This document shows positions 1 through 7,626 of a DNA stretch of 64,000 bases, in pieces. A model generated the notes under the pieces. That model made no database searches and had not been told where the DNA came from. It saw nothing but the letters and a program-made list of their open reading frames with translations. Position 1 is the first letter of the stretch, and the number at the start of each line of letters is the position of its first letter. The stretch covers positions 1 to 64,000 of the forward strand of contig NZ_JADWYM010000017.1 in NCBI RefSeq assembly GCF_022414535.1, in the 5' to 3' direction. This DNA is from Streptomyces sp. MUM 2J (GTDB taxonomy: Bacteria > Actinomycetota > Actinomycetes > Streptomycetales > Streptomycetaceae). Position numbers and translations under genes: made by a program.

Positions 1-63
1 CCTCGATGATCTGGCTCAGAGAGCTCACCCGGACCACCTGATGATCACAACCACATACGCTCC

Positions 64-1293
64 CTAGCCGCCGAACTCCTGCAGGCCCTTCAGCGCCTGG
101 TCCAGGAGCGCCTGGCGGCCCTCCAGCTCGCGCTCCAGTCTGTCGGCCCTGGACGTGTTGCCCTGGGCGCGCGCCTGCTCGATCTGCATCCGCAGCTTGT
201 CCACGGCGGCCTGAAGCTGGCCGGTCAGACCCTCGGCACGCGCGCGTGCCTCCGGGTTGGTCCGGCGCCACTCGGCCTCCTCGGCCTCCTGGATGGCCCG
301 CTCGACCGTGTGCATCCGGCCCTCGACCTTCGGCCGGGCGTCCCTGGGCACATGGCCGATGGACTCCCAGCGTTCGTTGATCGAGCGGAACGCGGCGCGC
401 GCGGACCTGAGATCCGTCACCGGCAGGAGCTTCTCGGCCTCCTCGGCCAGCTCCTCCTTCAGCTTCAGGTTCTCCGCCTGCTCGGCGTCGCGCTCCGCGA
501 ACACCGAACTGCGCGCGGCGAAGAAGACGTCCTGGGCGCCGCGGAAGCGGTTCCACAGGTCGTCCTCGTGCTCGCGCTGGGCGCGGCCCGCGGCCTTCCA
601 GTCCGCCATCAGCTCGCGGTAGCGGGCGGCCGTCGGCCCCCACTCCGTCGATCCGGACAGCTCCTCGGCCTCGGCGACCAGCCGCTCCTTGGCGCGGCGG
701 GCCTCCTCGCGCTGCGCGTCCAGCTGCGCGAAGTGCGCCTTGCGGCGCTTGGAGAACGCCGACCGGGCATGCGAGAAGCGGTGCCACAGCTCGTCGTCGG
801 ACTTGCGGTCCAGGCGCGGCAGCCCCTTCCAGGTGTCCACCAGCGCCCGCAGCCGCTCACCGGCCACCCGCCACTGGTCAGACCCGGCCAGCTCCTCGGC
901 TTCGGCGACCAGCGCCTCCTTCGCCTTGCGTGCCTCGTCGGACTGCCGGGCCCGCTGTGCCCTGCGTTCCTCACGGCGCTTGTCGACGCTCTCGACGAGC
1001 TTGTCCAGCCGGGCCCGCAGCGCGGCCAGGTCACCGACCGCGTGATGGGCGTCCACCTGCTCGCGCAGGTGGTCGATGGCGGTCTGGGCGTCCTTCGCCG
1101 ACAGGTCGGTGGTCTGCACGCGCTTTTCGAGGAGGCCGATCTCGACAACCAGGCCTTCGTACTTGCGCTCGAAGTAGGCCAGCGCCTCCTCGGGGGAGCC
1201 GGCCTGCCAGGAACCGACGACCTGCTCGCCGTCGGCCGTACGCACGTACACGGTCCCCGTCTCGTCGACGCGGCCCCACGGGTCGCTGCTCAC
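64..1293 (-). CDS. DUF349 domain-containing coiled-coil protein
   Basis: 409-residue soluble, highly charged protein with no signal peptide or membrane segment. After a short N-terminal beta-rich part and a heptad-rich helix it holds three DUF349-type repeats, each recognisable by a W-x(n)-[DE]LW-x-RF-like core (DTWKGL..DELWHRF, ADWKAAG..DDLWNRF, ERWESIG..). The C-terminus is a long Glu/Arg/Ala coiled coil. The biochemical role of DUF349 proteins is not established. I place the start at the GTG ending at 1293 because a GGAGG Shine-Dalgarno lies just upstream; the open frame runs 35 codons further without a ribosome site. It is the last minus-strand gene before the left edge, and positions 1-63 hold nothing I can identify. 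Confidence 0.85.
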   Translation of the reverse strand: MSSDPWGRVDETGTVYVRTADGEQVVGSWQAGSPEEALAYFERKYEGLVVEIGLLEKRVQTTDLSAKDAQTAIDHLREQVDAHHAVGDLAALRARLDKLVESVDKRREERRAQRARQSDEARKAKEALVAEAEELAGSDQWRVAGERLRALVDTWKGLPRLDRKSDDELWHRFSHARSAFSKRRKAHFAQLDAQREEARRAKERLVAEAEELSGSTEWGPTAARYRELMADWKAAGRAQREHEDDLWNRFRGAQDVFFAARSSVFAERDAEQAENLKLKEELAEEAEKLLPVTDLRSARAAFRSINERWESIGHVPRDARPKVEGRMHTVERAIQEAEEAEWRRTNPEARARAEGLTGQLQAAVDKLRMQIEQARAQGNTSRADRLERELEGRQALLDQALKGLQEFGG

Positions 1294-1437
1294 AGCGCCT
1301 CCTCCACATGATGCCTGCGTGGGGCCTTTGCGCCCCCGGGCATCGTCCACAGTTTCGTCACCGCCAACATAGGCGACCGGCGGGTTGCCTGTCCGCATCC
1401 AGCGGCACCGAAATTTCGCCGCAGGTCACGGAGGTCT

Positions 1438-2262
1438 TCAGGATTTCGTGACCGTCGCCCTGTTGATCACCACGGTCGCGTTCGGCGCGGTGTTCATCGT
1501 GGTCGGGTCCGCAGGCTGGGCACCGGCCGCCGCGATCTTCTTCAGCACCGTCATCCCTTCCTTGGACACCGTACCGAAGGGGGTGTAGCTCGGCGGGAGC
1601 TGACTGTCCTCGTACACGAGGAAGAACTGGCTGCCGCCGGTGTGCGGCTGGCTCCGGTTGGCCATCGCGACCGTGCCCGCCGGGTACACGTTGTCCTTCA
1701 GGGAACTGTCCTTGAGGTTCTCGTCGGGGATCGTGTACCCCGGGCCGCCCGTGCCCGTGCCCGTCGGGTCGCCGCACTGGAGCACGTAGATGCCGGAGTC
1801 GGTGAGCCGGTGGCACTTCGTGTGGTCGAAGAAGCCCTTGCCCGCGAGGAAGCTGAACGAGTTCACGGTGTGTGGAGCGGCCGACGCCTTCAGCGCGATG
1901 TCGATGTCACCGCACGTCGTCTCCAGCTTCATGGTGTACTTGGCCGACTTGTCGATCGCCATCGCCGGTTCCGTCTTCCAGGTCTCCGACCTGGCCTTGC
2001 CGTCGGCCGGCTTCGCGCACGGGTCCTTCGGCTTCGCCGAGGCCGACGGCGTGACCTCGGCGCCGGCGTTGGCCTTGCCGTCGTCGCCCTTCAGCACGCC
2101 GGTCGTGTACAGCGCCAGGCTGCCCACCAGAACCACGCCGAACGCCGAACCGATCACGGAATTGCGGATCCGTGACTTGCGCCGTGCCTCGGTGCGCCGC
2201 TGCTGCTGCCGCAAGAACTTCTCCCGGGCGAGCTGACGCCGCCGCTGCTCCTGGCTGACCAC
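1438..2262 (-). CDS. Membrane-anchored cyclophilin-type peptidyl-prolyl cis-trans isomerase
   Basis: 274 residues. The N-terminus is a very basic cytoplasmic stretch (about 1-33, many Arg/Lys/Gln) followed by one hydrophobic segment (about 35-55, SVIGSAFGVVLVGSLALY), so the protein is probably anchored with its catalytic domain outside. From about residue 105 it is a cyclophilin domain: CHRLT matches the catalytic-Arg FHR motif, and MANRS..GGSQFFL matches the MAN-x(n)-GSQFF active-site motif. Cyclophilins catalyse Xaa-Pro isomerisation and assist folding. The GTG start is preceded by GAGGAG at suitable spacing. It is divergent from the MBL-fold gene, with about 180 bases of shared upstream region. 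Confidence 0.92.
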   Translation of the reverse strand: MVSQEQRRRQLAREKFLRQQQRRTEARRKSRIRNSVIGSAFGVVLVGSLALYTTGVLKGDDGKANAGAEVTPSASAKPKDPCAKPADGKARSETWKTEPAMAIDKSAKYTMKLETTCGDIDIALKASAAPHTVNSFSFLAGKGFFDHTKCHRLTDSGIYVLQCGDPTGTGTGGPGYTIPDENLKDSSLKDNVYPAGTVAMANRSQPHTGGSQFFLVYEDSQLPPSYTPFGTVSKEGMTVLKKIAAAGAQPADPTTMNTAPNATVVINRATVTKS

Positions 2263-2442
2263 CGGGTGTACTCCTCAATTGCGTCTCGTACGTCGACTGG
2301 GGCGCGTGCGTCAGTTGAGCCGATCGCCTGCGTGTGCCCCGTACCGTATATGGGTTCGCTGAGGAATCGGCAGCGCCGGTAGGCTCTGACAGCAGTTGCA
2401 GCCGACCAAAACCGCCCTGTACCGACACAACGAAGGACGATC

Positions 2443-3150
2443 GTGCTCATTGCCGGGTTCCCCGCCGGGGCTTGGGGGACGAACTGCTACCTCGTCGCCC
2501 CCGCCGCCGGTGAGGAGTGCGTGATCATCGACCCGGGCCACCAGGCGGCCCAGGGAGTCGAGGAGGCGCTGAGGAAGCATCGGCTCAAGCCCGTCGCCGT
2601 CGTCCTCACACACGGCCACATCGACCACGTCGCCTCGGTCGTCCCCGTCTGCGGCGCGCACGACGTACCGGCCTGGATCCACCCCGAGGACCGGTACATG
2701 ATGAGCGACCCCGAGAAGGCACTCGGCCGCTCCATCGGGATGCCGTTGATGGGAGAGCTGACCGTGGGGGAGCCGGACGACGTCCGTGAGCTGACCGACG
2801 GCCGCGAACTGGAAATCGCCGGGCTGAGGTTCTCCGTGGCACACGCCCCGGGCCATACCAGGGGGTCGGTGACGTTCAGGATGCCCGAGACCGCGGAGAT
2901 CCCGCCGGTCCTCTTCTCGGGTGACCTGCTGTTCGCCGGCTCCGTCGGACGCACCGACCTTCCGGGCGGCTCCATGGAGGACATGCTCGCGTCGCTGGCC
3001 CGCGTGTGCCTGCCGCTCGACGACTCCACCGTGGTGCTGTCCGGCCACGGCCCCCAGACGACCATCGGCCGGGAGCGCGCCACCAACCCGTATCTGCGGC
3101 AGGCGGGCGCCGGCCAGGGAGCGACCGAGACTCCCCGACGAGGAATGTGA
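2443..3150 (+). CDS. MBL-fold metallo-hydrolase (glyoxalase II-like)
   Basis: 235-residue cytoplasmic protein of the metallo-beta-lactamase fold. The metal motif THGHIDH (HxHxDH) lies near residue 59, a second His in HAPGHT near 140, an Asp in FSGDLLF near 165 and a terminal His in SGHGPQT near 205, so both zinc sites look complete. Length and motif spacing fit the glyoxalase II/hydroxyacylglutathione-hydrolase-like group; the true substrate in an organism that makes mycothiol is unknown. The GTG start follows GAAGGA. Its stop overlaps a possible in-frame hisS start (GTGA at 3147), so it is probably cotranscribed with hisS, as in other actinobacteria. Confidence 0.88.
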   Translation: MLIAGFPAGAWGTNCYLVAPAAGEECVIIDPGHQAAQGVEEALRKHRLKPVAVVLTHGHIDHVASVVPVCGAHDVPAWIHPEDRYMMSDPEKALGRSIGMPLMGELTVGEPDDVRELTDGRELEIAGLRFSVAHAPGHTRGSVTFRMPETAEIPPVLFSGDLLFAGSVGRTDLPGGSMEDMLASLARVCLPLDDSTVVLSGHGPQTTIGRERATNPYLRQAGAGQGATETPRRGM

Positions 3151-3161
3151 CGAGACCTTCC

Positions 3162-4424
3162 GTGAGCACCTTCAAGGCCCCCAGGGGCACGTACGACCTG
3201 ATCCCGCCGGAATCCGCGAAGTACCTCGCCGTGCGCGAGGCGATCGCCGCCCCGCTGCGCAGCTCCGGCTACGGCTACATCGAGACACCCGGCTTCGAGA
3301 ACGTCGAGCTGTTCGCGCGCGGTGTCGGCGAGTCCACCGACATCGTGACCAAGGAGATGTACACGCTGCGGACCAAGGGCGGGGACGAACTCGCCCTGCG
3401 CCCCGAGGGCACCGCCTCCGTGCTGCGTGCTGCCCTGGAGGCCAACCTGCACAAGGCCGGCAACCTCCCGGTCAAGCTCTGGTACTCCGGCTCGTACTAC
3501 CGCTACGAGCGCCCCCAGAAGGGCCGCTACCGCCACTTCTCCCAGGTCGGCGCCGAGGCGATCGGCGCCGAGGACCCGGCCCTGGACGCCGAGCTGATCA
3601 TCCTGGCCGACCAGGCGTACCGCTCACTAGGCCTGAGCGACTTCCGCATCCTGCTCAACAGTCTCGGCGACAAGGAGTGCCGCCCCGTCTACCGGGCCGC
3701 GCTGCAGGAGTTCCTGCGCGGCCTGGAGCTGGACGAGGACACCCGCCGCCGCATCGACATCAACCCGCTGCGGGTCCTGGACGACAAGCGCGAGTCCGTG
3801 CAGGAGCAGCTGACCGGGGCGCCCCTGCTGCGCGACTACCTGTGCGACGCCTGCAAGGCGTACCACGAGGAGGTCCGCGAGCTGATCGGGGCGGCCGGCG
3901 TCGCCTTCGAGGACGACGCGAAGCTGGTGCGCGGCCTGGACTACTACACCCGTACCACCTTCGAGTTCGTCCACGACGGTCTGGGCTCCCAGTCCGCGGT
4001 GGGCGGCGGCGGCCGGTACGACGGCCTGTCGGAGATGATCGGCGGGCCCGCGCTGCCGTCCGTCGGCTGGGCCCTCGGCGTCGACCGGACGGTGCTCGCG
4101 CTGGAGGCGGAAGGTGTCGAGCTCGCGATTCCGGACGCCACGTCCGTCTACGCCGTCCCGCTCGGCGAGGAGGCCCGCCGGCTGCTGTTCGCCAAGGTGA
4201 CCGAGTTGCGCAAGGTCGGCGTCGCAGCCGACTTCGCTTACGGCGGCAGGGGTCTGAAGGCGGCGATGAAGGCCGCCAACCGCTCGGGCGCCCGCTACGC
4301 GCTGGTACTGGGGGAGCGCGACATCGCCGAGGGCGTGGTGCAGCTCAAGGACATGGAGTCCGGGGAGCAGACCGCGGTCGGCCTGAAGGAGATCGTGGCC
4401 GAACTGGAGGCGCGGCTCGGCTGA
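3162..4424 (+). CDS. hisS: Histidine--tRNA ligase
   Basis: Class II aminoacyl-tRNA synthetase charging tRNA-His. It begins with the family motif FKAPRGTYD, has class II motif 2 around YRYERPQKGRYRHFSQ, the histidine-binding signature LVRGLDYYTRTTFEF, motif 3 (PSVGWALGVDR) and a C-terminal anticodon-binding domain (about 330-420). With the GTG at 3162 it is 420 residues. An in-frame GTG at 3147 (VTRPSV, 425 residues) overlaps the upstream stop codon as GTGA and is a credible alternative through translational coupling; the ribosome sites of both are weak. A hairpin follows at 4442-4470. Confidence 0.96.
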   Translation: MSTFKAPRGTYDLIPPESAKYLAVREAIAAPLRSSGYGYIETPGFENVELFARGVGESTDIVTKEMYTLRTKGGDELALRPEGTASVLRAALEANLHKAGNLPVKLWYSGSYYRYERPQKGRYRHFSQVGAEAIGAEDPALDAELIILADQAYRSLGLSDFRILLNSLGDKECRPVYRAALQEFLRGLELDEDTRRRIDINPLRVLDDKRESVQEQLTGAPLLRDYLCDACKAYHEEVRELIGAAGVAFEDDAKLVRGLDYYTRTTFEFVHDGLGSQSAVGGGGRYDGLSEMIGGPALPSVGWALGVDRTVLALEAEGVELAIPDATSVYAVPLGEEARRLLFAKVTELRKVGVAADFAYGGRGLKAAMKAANRSGARYALVLGERDIAEGVVQLKDMESGEQTAVGLKEIVAELEARLG

Positions 4425-4441
4425 CCCGCGCTCACGCAGGG

Positions 4442-4470
4442 CGCCGAAGACCTCATGAGGGGTCTCGGCG
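4442..4470 (+). terminator. Hairpin after hisS
   Basis: The arms CGCCGAAGACC and GGTCTCGGCG pair with one bulged A around a short loop that is itself the palindrome CCTCATGAGG. There is no U tract, as is usual for streptomycete terminators. It lies 17 bases past the hisS stop, and transcription into the VKOR gene probably restarts after it. Confidence 0.45.
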
Positions 4471-4565
4471 TCCTCGCCGTCCGCGGTCCCGAGCCGTTCC
4501 GGCCCTGGCCGGATCCGATCGGCGGGTCCCCTCCGCACGAACGTCCTTATGCGGAGCGAACGGTG

Positions 4566-4583
4566 CGCACGCGTACGCGTGCG
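4566..4583. promoter_or_regulatory. 18-bp perfect palindrome upstream of the VKOR gene
   Basis: CGCACGCGTACGCGTGCG is identical to its reverse complement, about 53 bases before the ATG. It is followed at once by CACAAT (4585-4590), a possible -10 element. A hexamer repeat CGAACG flanks the region just upstream (about 4539 and 4558). The position fits an operator or an RNA hairpin near the transcription start; no regulator is known for it. Confidence 0.45.
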
Positions 4584-4638
4584 GCACAATGGCCGGTGCC
4601 CGAAGAAGGTCCCTCCACCTACAGACGGAATCGGCGTG

Positions 4639-5298
4639 ATGAGCAAGACGACAGTCAAGGACGTCTCCACCGAGCCCGAACCGCAGCCGGCCGAGGCCGC
4701 GGCCCCGAGGACGGCGGGCGGCAGCCGGGCCTTCGCGGTGCTGCTGCTGATCACGGGCGCCGCCGGGCTGCTCGCCGCGTGGGTCATCACCGTCGACAAG
4801 TTCAAGCTGATGGAGGCCAAGCTCGACGGCAGGACCTTCGTCCCCGGGTGCAGCATCAACCCGGTCGTCTCCTGCGGCAGCGTGATGGAGTCCGAGCAGG
4901 CGTCGGTCTTCGGCTTCCCCAACCCGATGCTCGGCCTCGTCGCCTACGGCATCGTCGTCTGCGTCGGCATGAGCCTGCTCACCCGGGCCCGCTTCCCGCG
5001 CTGGTACTGGCTCACCTTCAACGCCGGCACCCTCTTCGGTGTCTCCTTCTGCGCCTGGCTGATGTTCCAGTCGCTGTACCGGATCAACGCCCTGTGCCTG
5101 TGGTGCACGCTGGCCTGGGTCGCGACGATCATCATGTTCTGGTACGTGACCTCGTTCAACGTCCGCAACGGCTTCCTGCCCGCGCCGCGCTGGGTGAAGA
5201 GCTTCTTCGGCGAGTTCACCTGGGTACTGCCCGTGCTGCACATCGGCATCATCGGCATGCTGATCCTCACCCGCTGGTGGGACTTCTGGACCAGCTGA
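4639..5298 (+). CDS. Vitamin K epoxide reductase (VKOR) family integral membrane protein
   Basis: 219-residue polytopic membrane protein. A Pro/Glu-rich cytoplasmic tail (1-30) is followed by about five hydrophobic segments. The catalytic CxxC is CLWC (in NALCLWCTLAW) and the extracytoplasmic loop carries the second Cys pair, GCSINPVVSCGS, as in bacterial VKORs that reoxidise DsbA-like thiol oxidases using quinone. No DsbA-like partner lies in this window. I chose the ATG at 4639, with GGAA about 9 bases upstream; a GTG one codon earlier is possible. A perfect palindrome lies in the upstream region. Confidence 0.9.
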   Translation: MSKTTVKDVSTEPEPQPAEAAAPRTAGGSRAFAVLLLITGAAGLLAAWVITVDKFKLMEAKLDGRTFVPGCSINPVVSCGSVMESEQASVFGFPNPMLGLVAYGIVVCVGMSLLTRARFPRWYWLTFNAGTLFGVSFCAWLMFQSLYRINALCLWCTLAWVATIIMFWYVTSFNVRNGFLPAPRWVKSFFGEFTWVLPVLHIGIIGMLILTRWWDFWTS

Positions 5299-5342
5299 CC
5301 GCCCCTGGGAGGATTGTCGGTGCGGTGTTCTAGGGTTTCAGC

Positions 5343-6698
5343 GTGGAGCCCGATCTGTTCACCGCCGCCGCCGAAGACCGCCGGGAGAAGGACCCCACGG
5401 CCAGCCCCCTGGCGGTCCGGATGCGTCCGCGCACCCTCGACGAGGTCGTCGGCCAGCAGCACCTGCTGAAGCCGGGCTCGCCCCTGCGCCGACTGGTCGG
5501 CGAGGGCGCCAAGGGCCCGGCCGGACCGTCCTCGGTGATCCTCTGGGGTCCCCCCGGCACCGGCAAGACGACCCTGGCGTACGTGGTGTCCAAGGCCACC
5601 AACAAGCGCTTCGTGGAGCTCTCGGCGATCACCGCCGGCGTCAAGGAGGTCCGTGCGGTCATCGACGGCGCCCGCCGCGCCAGCGGCGGCTACGGCCAGG
5701 AGACCGTCCTCTTCCTCGACGAGATCCACCGCTTCAGCAAGGCTCAGCAGGACTCCCTCCTCCCGGCGGTCGAGAACCGCTGGGTCACCCTGATCGCGGC
5801 GACCACGGAGAACCCGTACTTCTCGGTGATCTCCCCGCTGCTCTCCCGTTCCCTCCTGCTCACCCTCGAACCCCTCACCGACGACGACGTCCGCGGCCTG
5901 CTCGGACGGGCGCTGACCGACGAGCGCGGCCTGAAGGACGCCCTCACCCTTCCCGGGGACACCGAGGAGCACCTGCTGCGCATCGCCGGCGGCGACGCCC
6001 GCCGCGCGCTCACCGCGCTGGAGGCCGCCGCCGGAGCCGCCCTCGACAAGGGCGACAGCGAGATCGCGCTCGGCACGCTGGAAGAGACAGTCGACCGCGC
6101 GGCGGTGACGTACGACCGCGACGGCGACCAGCACTACGACGTCGCCAGCGCCCTGATCAAGTCCATCCGCGGCTCGGACGTCGACGCCGCGCTGCACTAC
6201 CTGGCCCGCATGATCGAGGCCGGTGAGGACCCCCGCTTCATCGCCCGTCGGCTGATGATCTCAGCCAGCGAGGACATCGGCCTCGCCGACCCGGGCGCCC
6301 TGCCGATCGCCGTCGCCGCGGCGCAGGCCGTCGCCATGATCGGCTTCCCCGAGGCCGCCCTCACCCTCAGCCACGCCACGATCGCCCTCGCCCTCGCCCC
6401 CAAGTCCAACGCCGCCACCACCGCGATCGGCGCAGCCCTGGACGACGTACGGCAGGGCCTGGCCGGGCCGGTCCCGCCGCACCTGCGCGACGGGCACTAC
6501 AAGGGCGCCGCCAAGCTCGGCCACGCCCAGGGATACGTGTACCCGCACGACCTGCCCGAGGGCATCGCCGCCCAGCAGTACGCCCCGGACGCCCTCAAGG
6601 ACCGCACCTACTACACGCCCACCCGGCACGGCGCCGAGGCCCGGTACGCCGACGCCGTGGAGTGGACCCGGAAGCACCTCCGTCGCAGGCGGTCCTGA
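5343..6698 (+). CDS. rarA: RarA/MgsA-type AAA ATPase (replication-associated recombination protein A)
   Basis: 451-residue cytoplasmic clamp-loader-like AAA+ ATPase. Walker A is GPPGTGKTT (about 63-71), Walker B LFLDEIHRF, sensor 1 ATTENPYF, and an arginine-finger region (LLSRSLL) is present. The C-terminal half has the RarA tetramerisation domain, with hallmarks DVASALIKSIRGSD, HYLARMIEAGEDPRFIARRL and GHYKGAAKLGHAQGYVYPHD. RarA acts at stalled replication forks with the replisome and SSB. The GTG start follows AGGG by 9 bases. Length and motifs are complete. Confidence 0.95.
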   Translation: MEPDLFTAAAEDRREKDPTASPLAVRMRPRTLDEVVGQQHLLKPGSPLRRLVGEGAKGPAGPSSVILWGPPGTGKTTLAYVVSKATNKRFVELSAITAGVKEVRAVIDGARRASGGYGQETVLFLDEIHRFSKAQQDSLLPAVENRWVTLIAATTENPYFSVISPLLSRSLLLTLEPLTDDDVRGLLGRALTDERGLKDALTLPGDTEEHLLRIAGGDARRALTALEAAAGAALDKGDSEIALGTLEETVDRAAVTYDRDGDQHYDVASALIKSIRGSDVDAALHYLARMIEAGEDPRFIARRLMISASEDIGLADPGALPIAVAAAQAVAMIGFPEAALTLSHATIALALAPKSNAATTAIGAALDDVRQGLAGPVPPHLRDGHYKGAAKLGHAQGYVYPHDLPEGIAAQQYAPDALKDRTYYTPTRHGAEARYADAVEWTRKHLRRRRS

Positions 6699-6727
6699 CC
6701 GGCCTGTAGACTGGCCCGGAGCGCCGA

Positions 6728-6750
6728 GTCCCGTGCCGTCAGAGCGGGAC
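6728..6750 (+). promoter_or_regulatory. Hairpin in the rpsD leader
   Basis: GTCCCG (6728-6733) pairs with CGGGAC (6745-6750) around an 11-base loop, in the 290-base region between rarA and rpsD. Further short pairings follow (CCCAGTGGG at about 6766; CCACC..GGTGG about 6817-6849). Ribosomal-protein leaders often carry autoregulatory structures and S4 is a known translational repressor in other bacteria, so this could be a control leader; I do not recognise a specific S4-binding fold. Confidence 0.3.
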
Positions 6751-6988
6751 ATCCGGCCGGAGCCCCCAGTGGGTTCCAGGAGCGTCGCGCACCGTCGATC
6801 GGTGTCGCGGGCAGCCCACCACCACCCGGAGTTCCGGAGCGGTCGGTGGGCCACTCGCGTGCTGCACGTATGTGCCCAGACCAGGGGAGCGGCTGCCCGG
6901 CAGGTCCCACGTGGACCCGGCGGGATTCCCCGGCTGCGGAGGCGACCTCCCCCGACTCTGACAAGCCGGAACAAGGAAATGAGAGACA

Positions 6989-7603
6989 GTGGCGAACCAG
7001 TCCCGCCCCAAGGTCAAGAAGTCGCGTGCCCTCGGCATCGCGCTGACCCCGAAGGCCGTCAAGTACTTCGAGGCCCGTCCCTACCCGCCGGGTGAGCACG
7101 GCCGTGGCCGCAAGCAGAACTCGGACTACAAGGTCCGTCTGCTGGAGAAGCAGCGTCTGCGCGCGCAGTACGACATCTCCGAGCGCCAGCTGGTCCGCGC
7201 CTACGACCGCGCCTCCAAGGTGCAGGGCAAGACCGGTGAGGCCCTGATCGTGGAGCTGGAGAAGCGCCTCGACGCGCTGGTCCTGCGTTCGGGCATCGCC
7301 CGCACGATCTACCAGGCCCGCCAGATGGTCGTCCACGGCCACATCCAGGTGAACGGCAAGAAGGTCGACAAGCCGTCCTTCGTCGTCCGTCCCGACGATG
7401 TCGTCCAGGTCCGCGACCGCAGCAAGGACAAGACGCTCTTCCAGATCGCCCGTGAGGGTGGCTTCGCCCCCGACGGCGAGACCCCGCGCTACCTGCAGGT
7501 GAACCTCAAGGCCCTGGCGTTCCGCCTGGACCGCGAGCCGAACCGCAAGGAGATCCCGGTGATCTGCGACGAGCAGCTCGTCGTCGAGTACTACGCCCGC
7601 TGA
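6989..7603 (+). CDS. rpsD: 30S ribosomal protein S4
   Basis: 204-residue ribosomal protein S4, one of the primary 16S rRNA binders and an assembly initiator for the 30S body. The S4 RNA-binding domain is visible at about 92-155 (LDALVLRSGIARTIYQAR..VNGKKVDKPSF). The N-terminal zinc-finger cysteines found in some S4 proteins are absent, so this is the zinc-free (C-minus) form that streptomycetes use outside the S13-S11-rpoA cluster. The GTG start sits a few bases after GAGAG. It stands alone, with a 290-base leader and the convergent AfsR-like gene 23 bases downstream. Confidence 0.97.
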   Translation: MANQSRPKVKKSRALGIALTPKAVKYFEARPYPPGEHGRGRKQNSDYKVRLLEKQRLRAQYDISERQLVRAYDRASKVQGKTGEALIVELEKRLDALVLRSGIARTIYQARQMVVHGHIQVNGKKVDKPSFVVRPDDVVQVRDRSKDKTLFQIAREGGFAPDGETPRYLQVNLKALAFRLDREPNRKEIPVICDEQLVVEYYAR

Positions 7604-7626
7604 CCCCAGCAGGCGCCGGTACCACC

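Noticed and set aside
1..63. Left edge sequence as the end of another gene
   Set aside because: Too short, and no frame with convincing coding character or stop placement could be supported.
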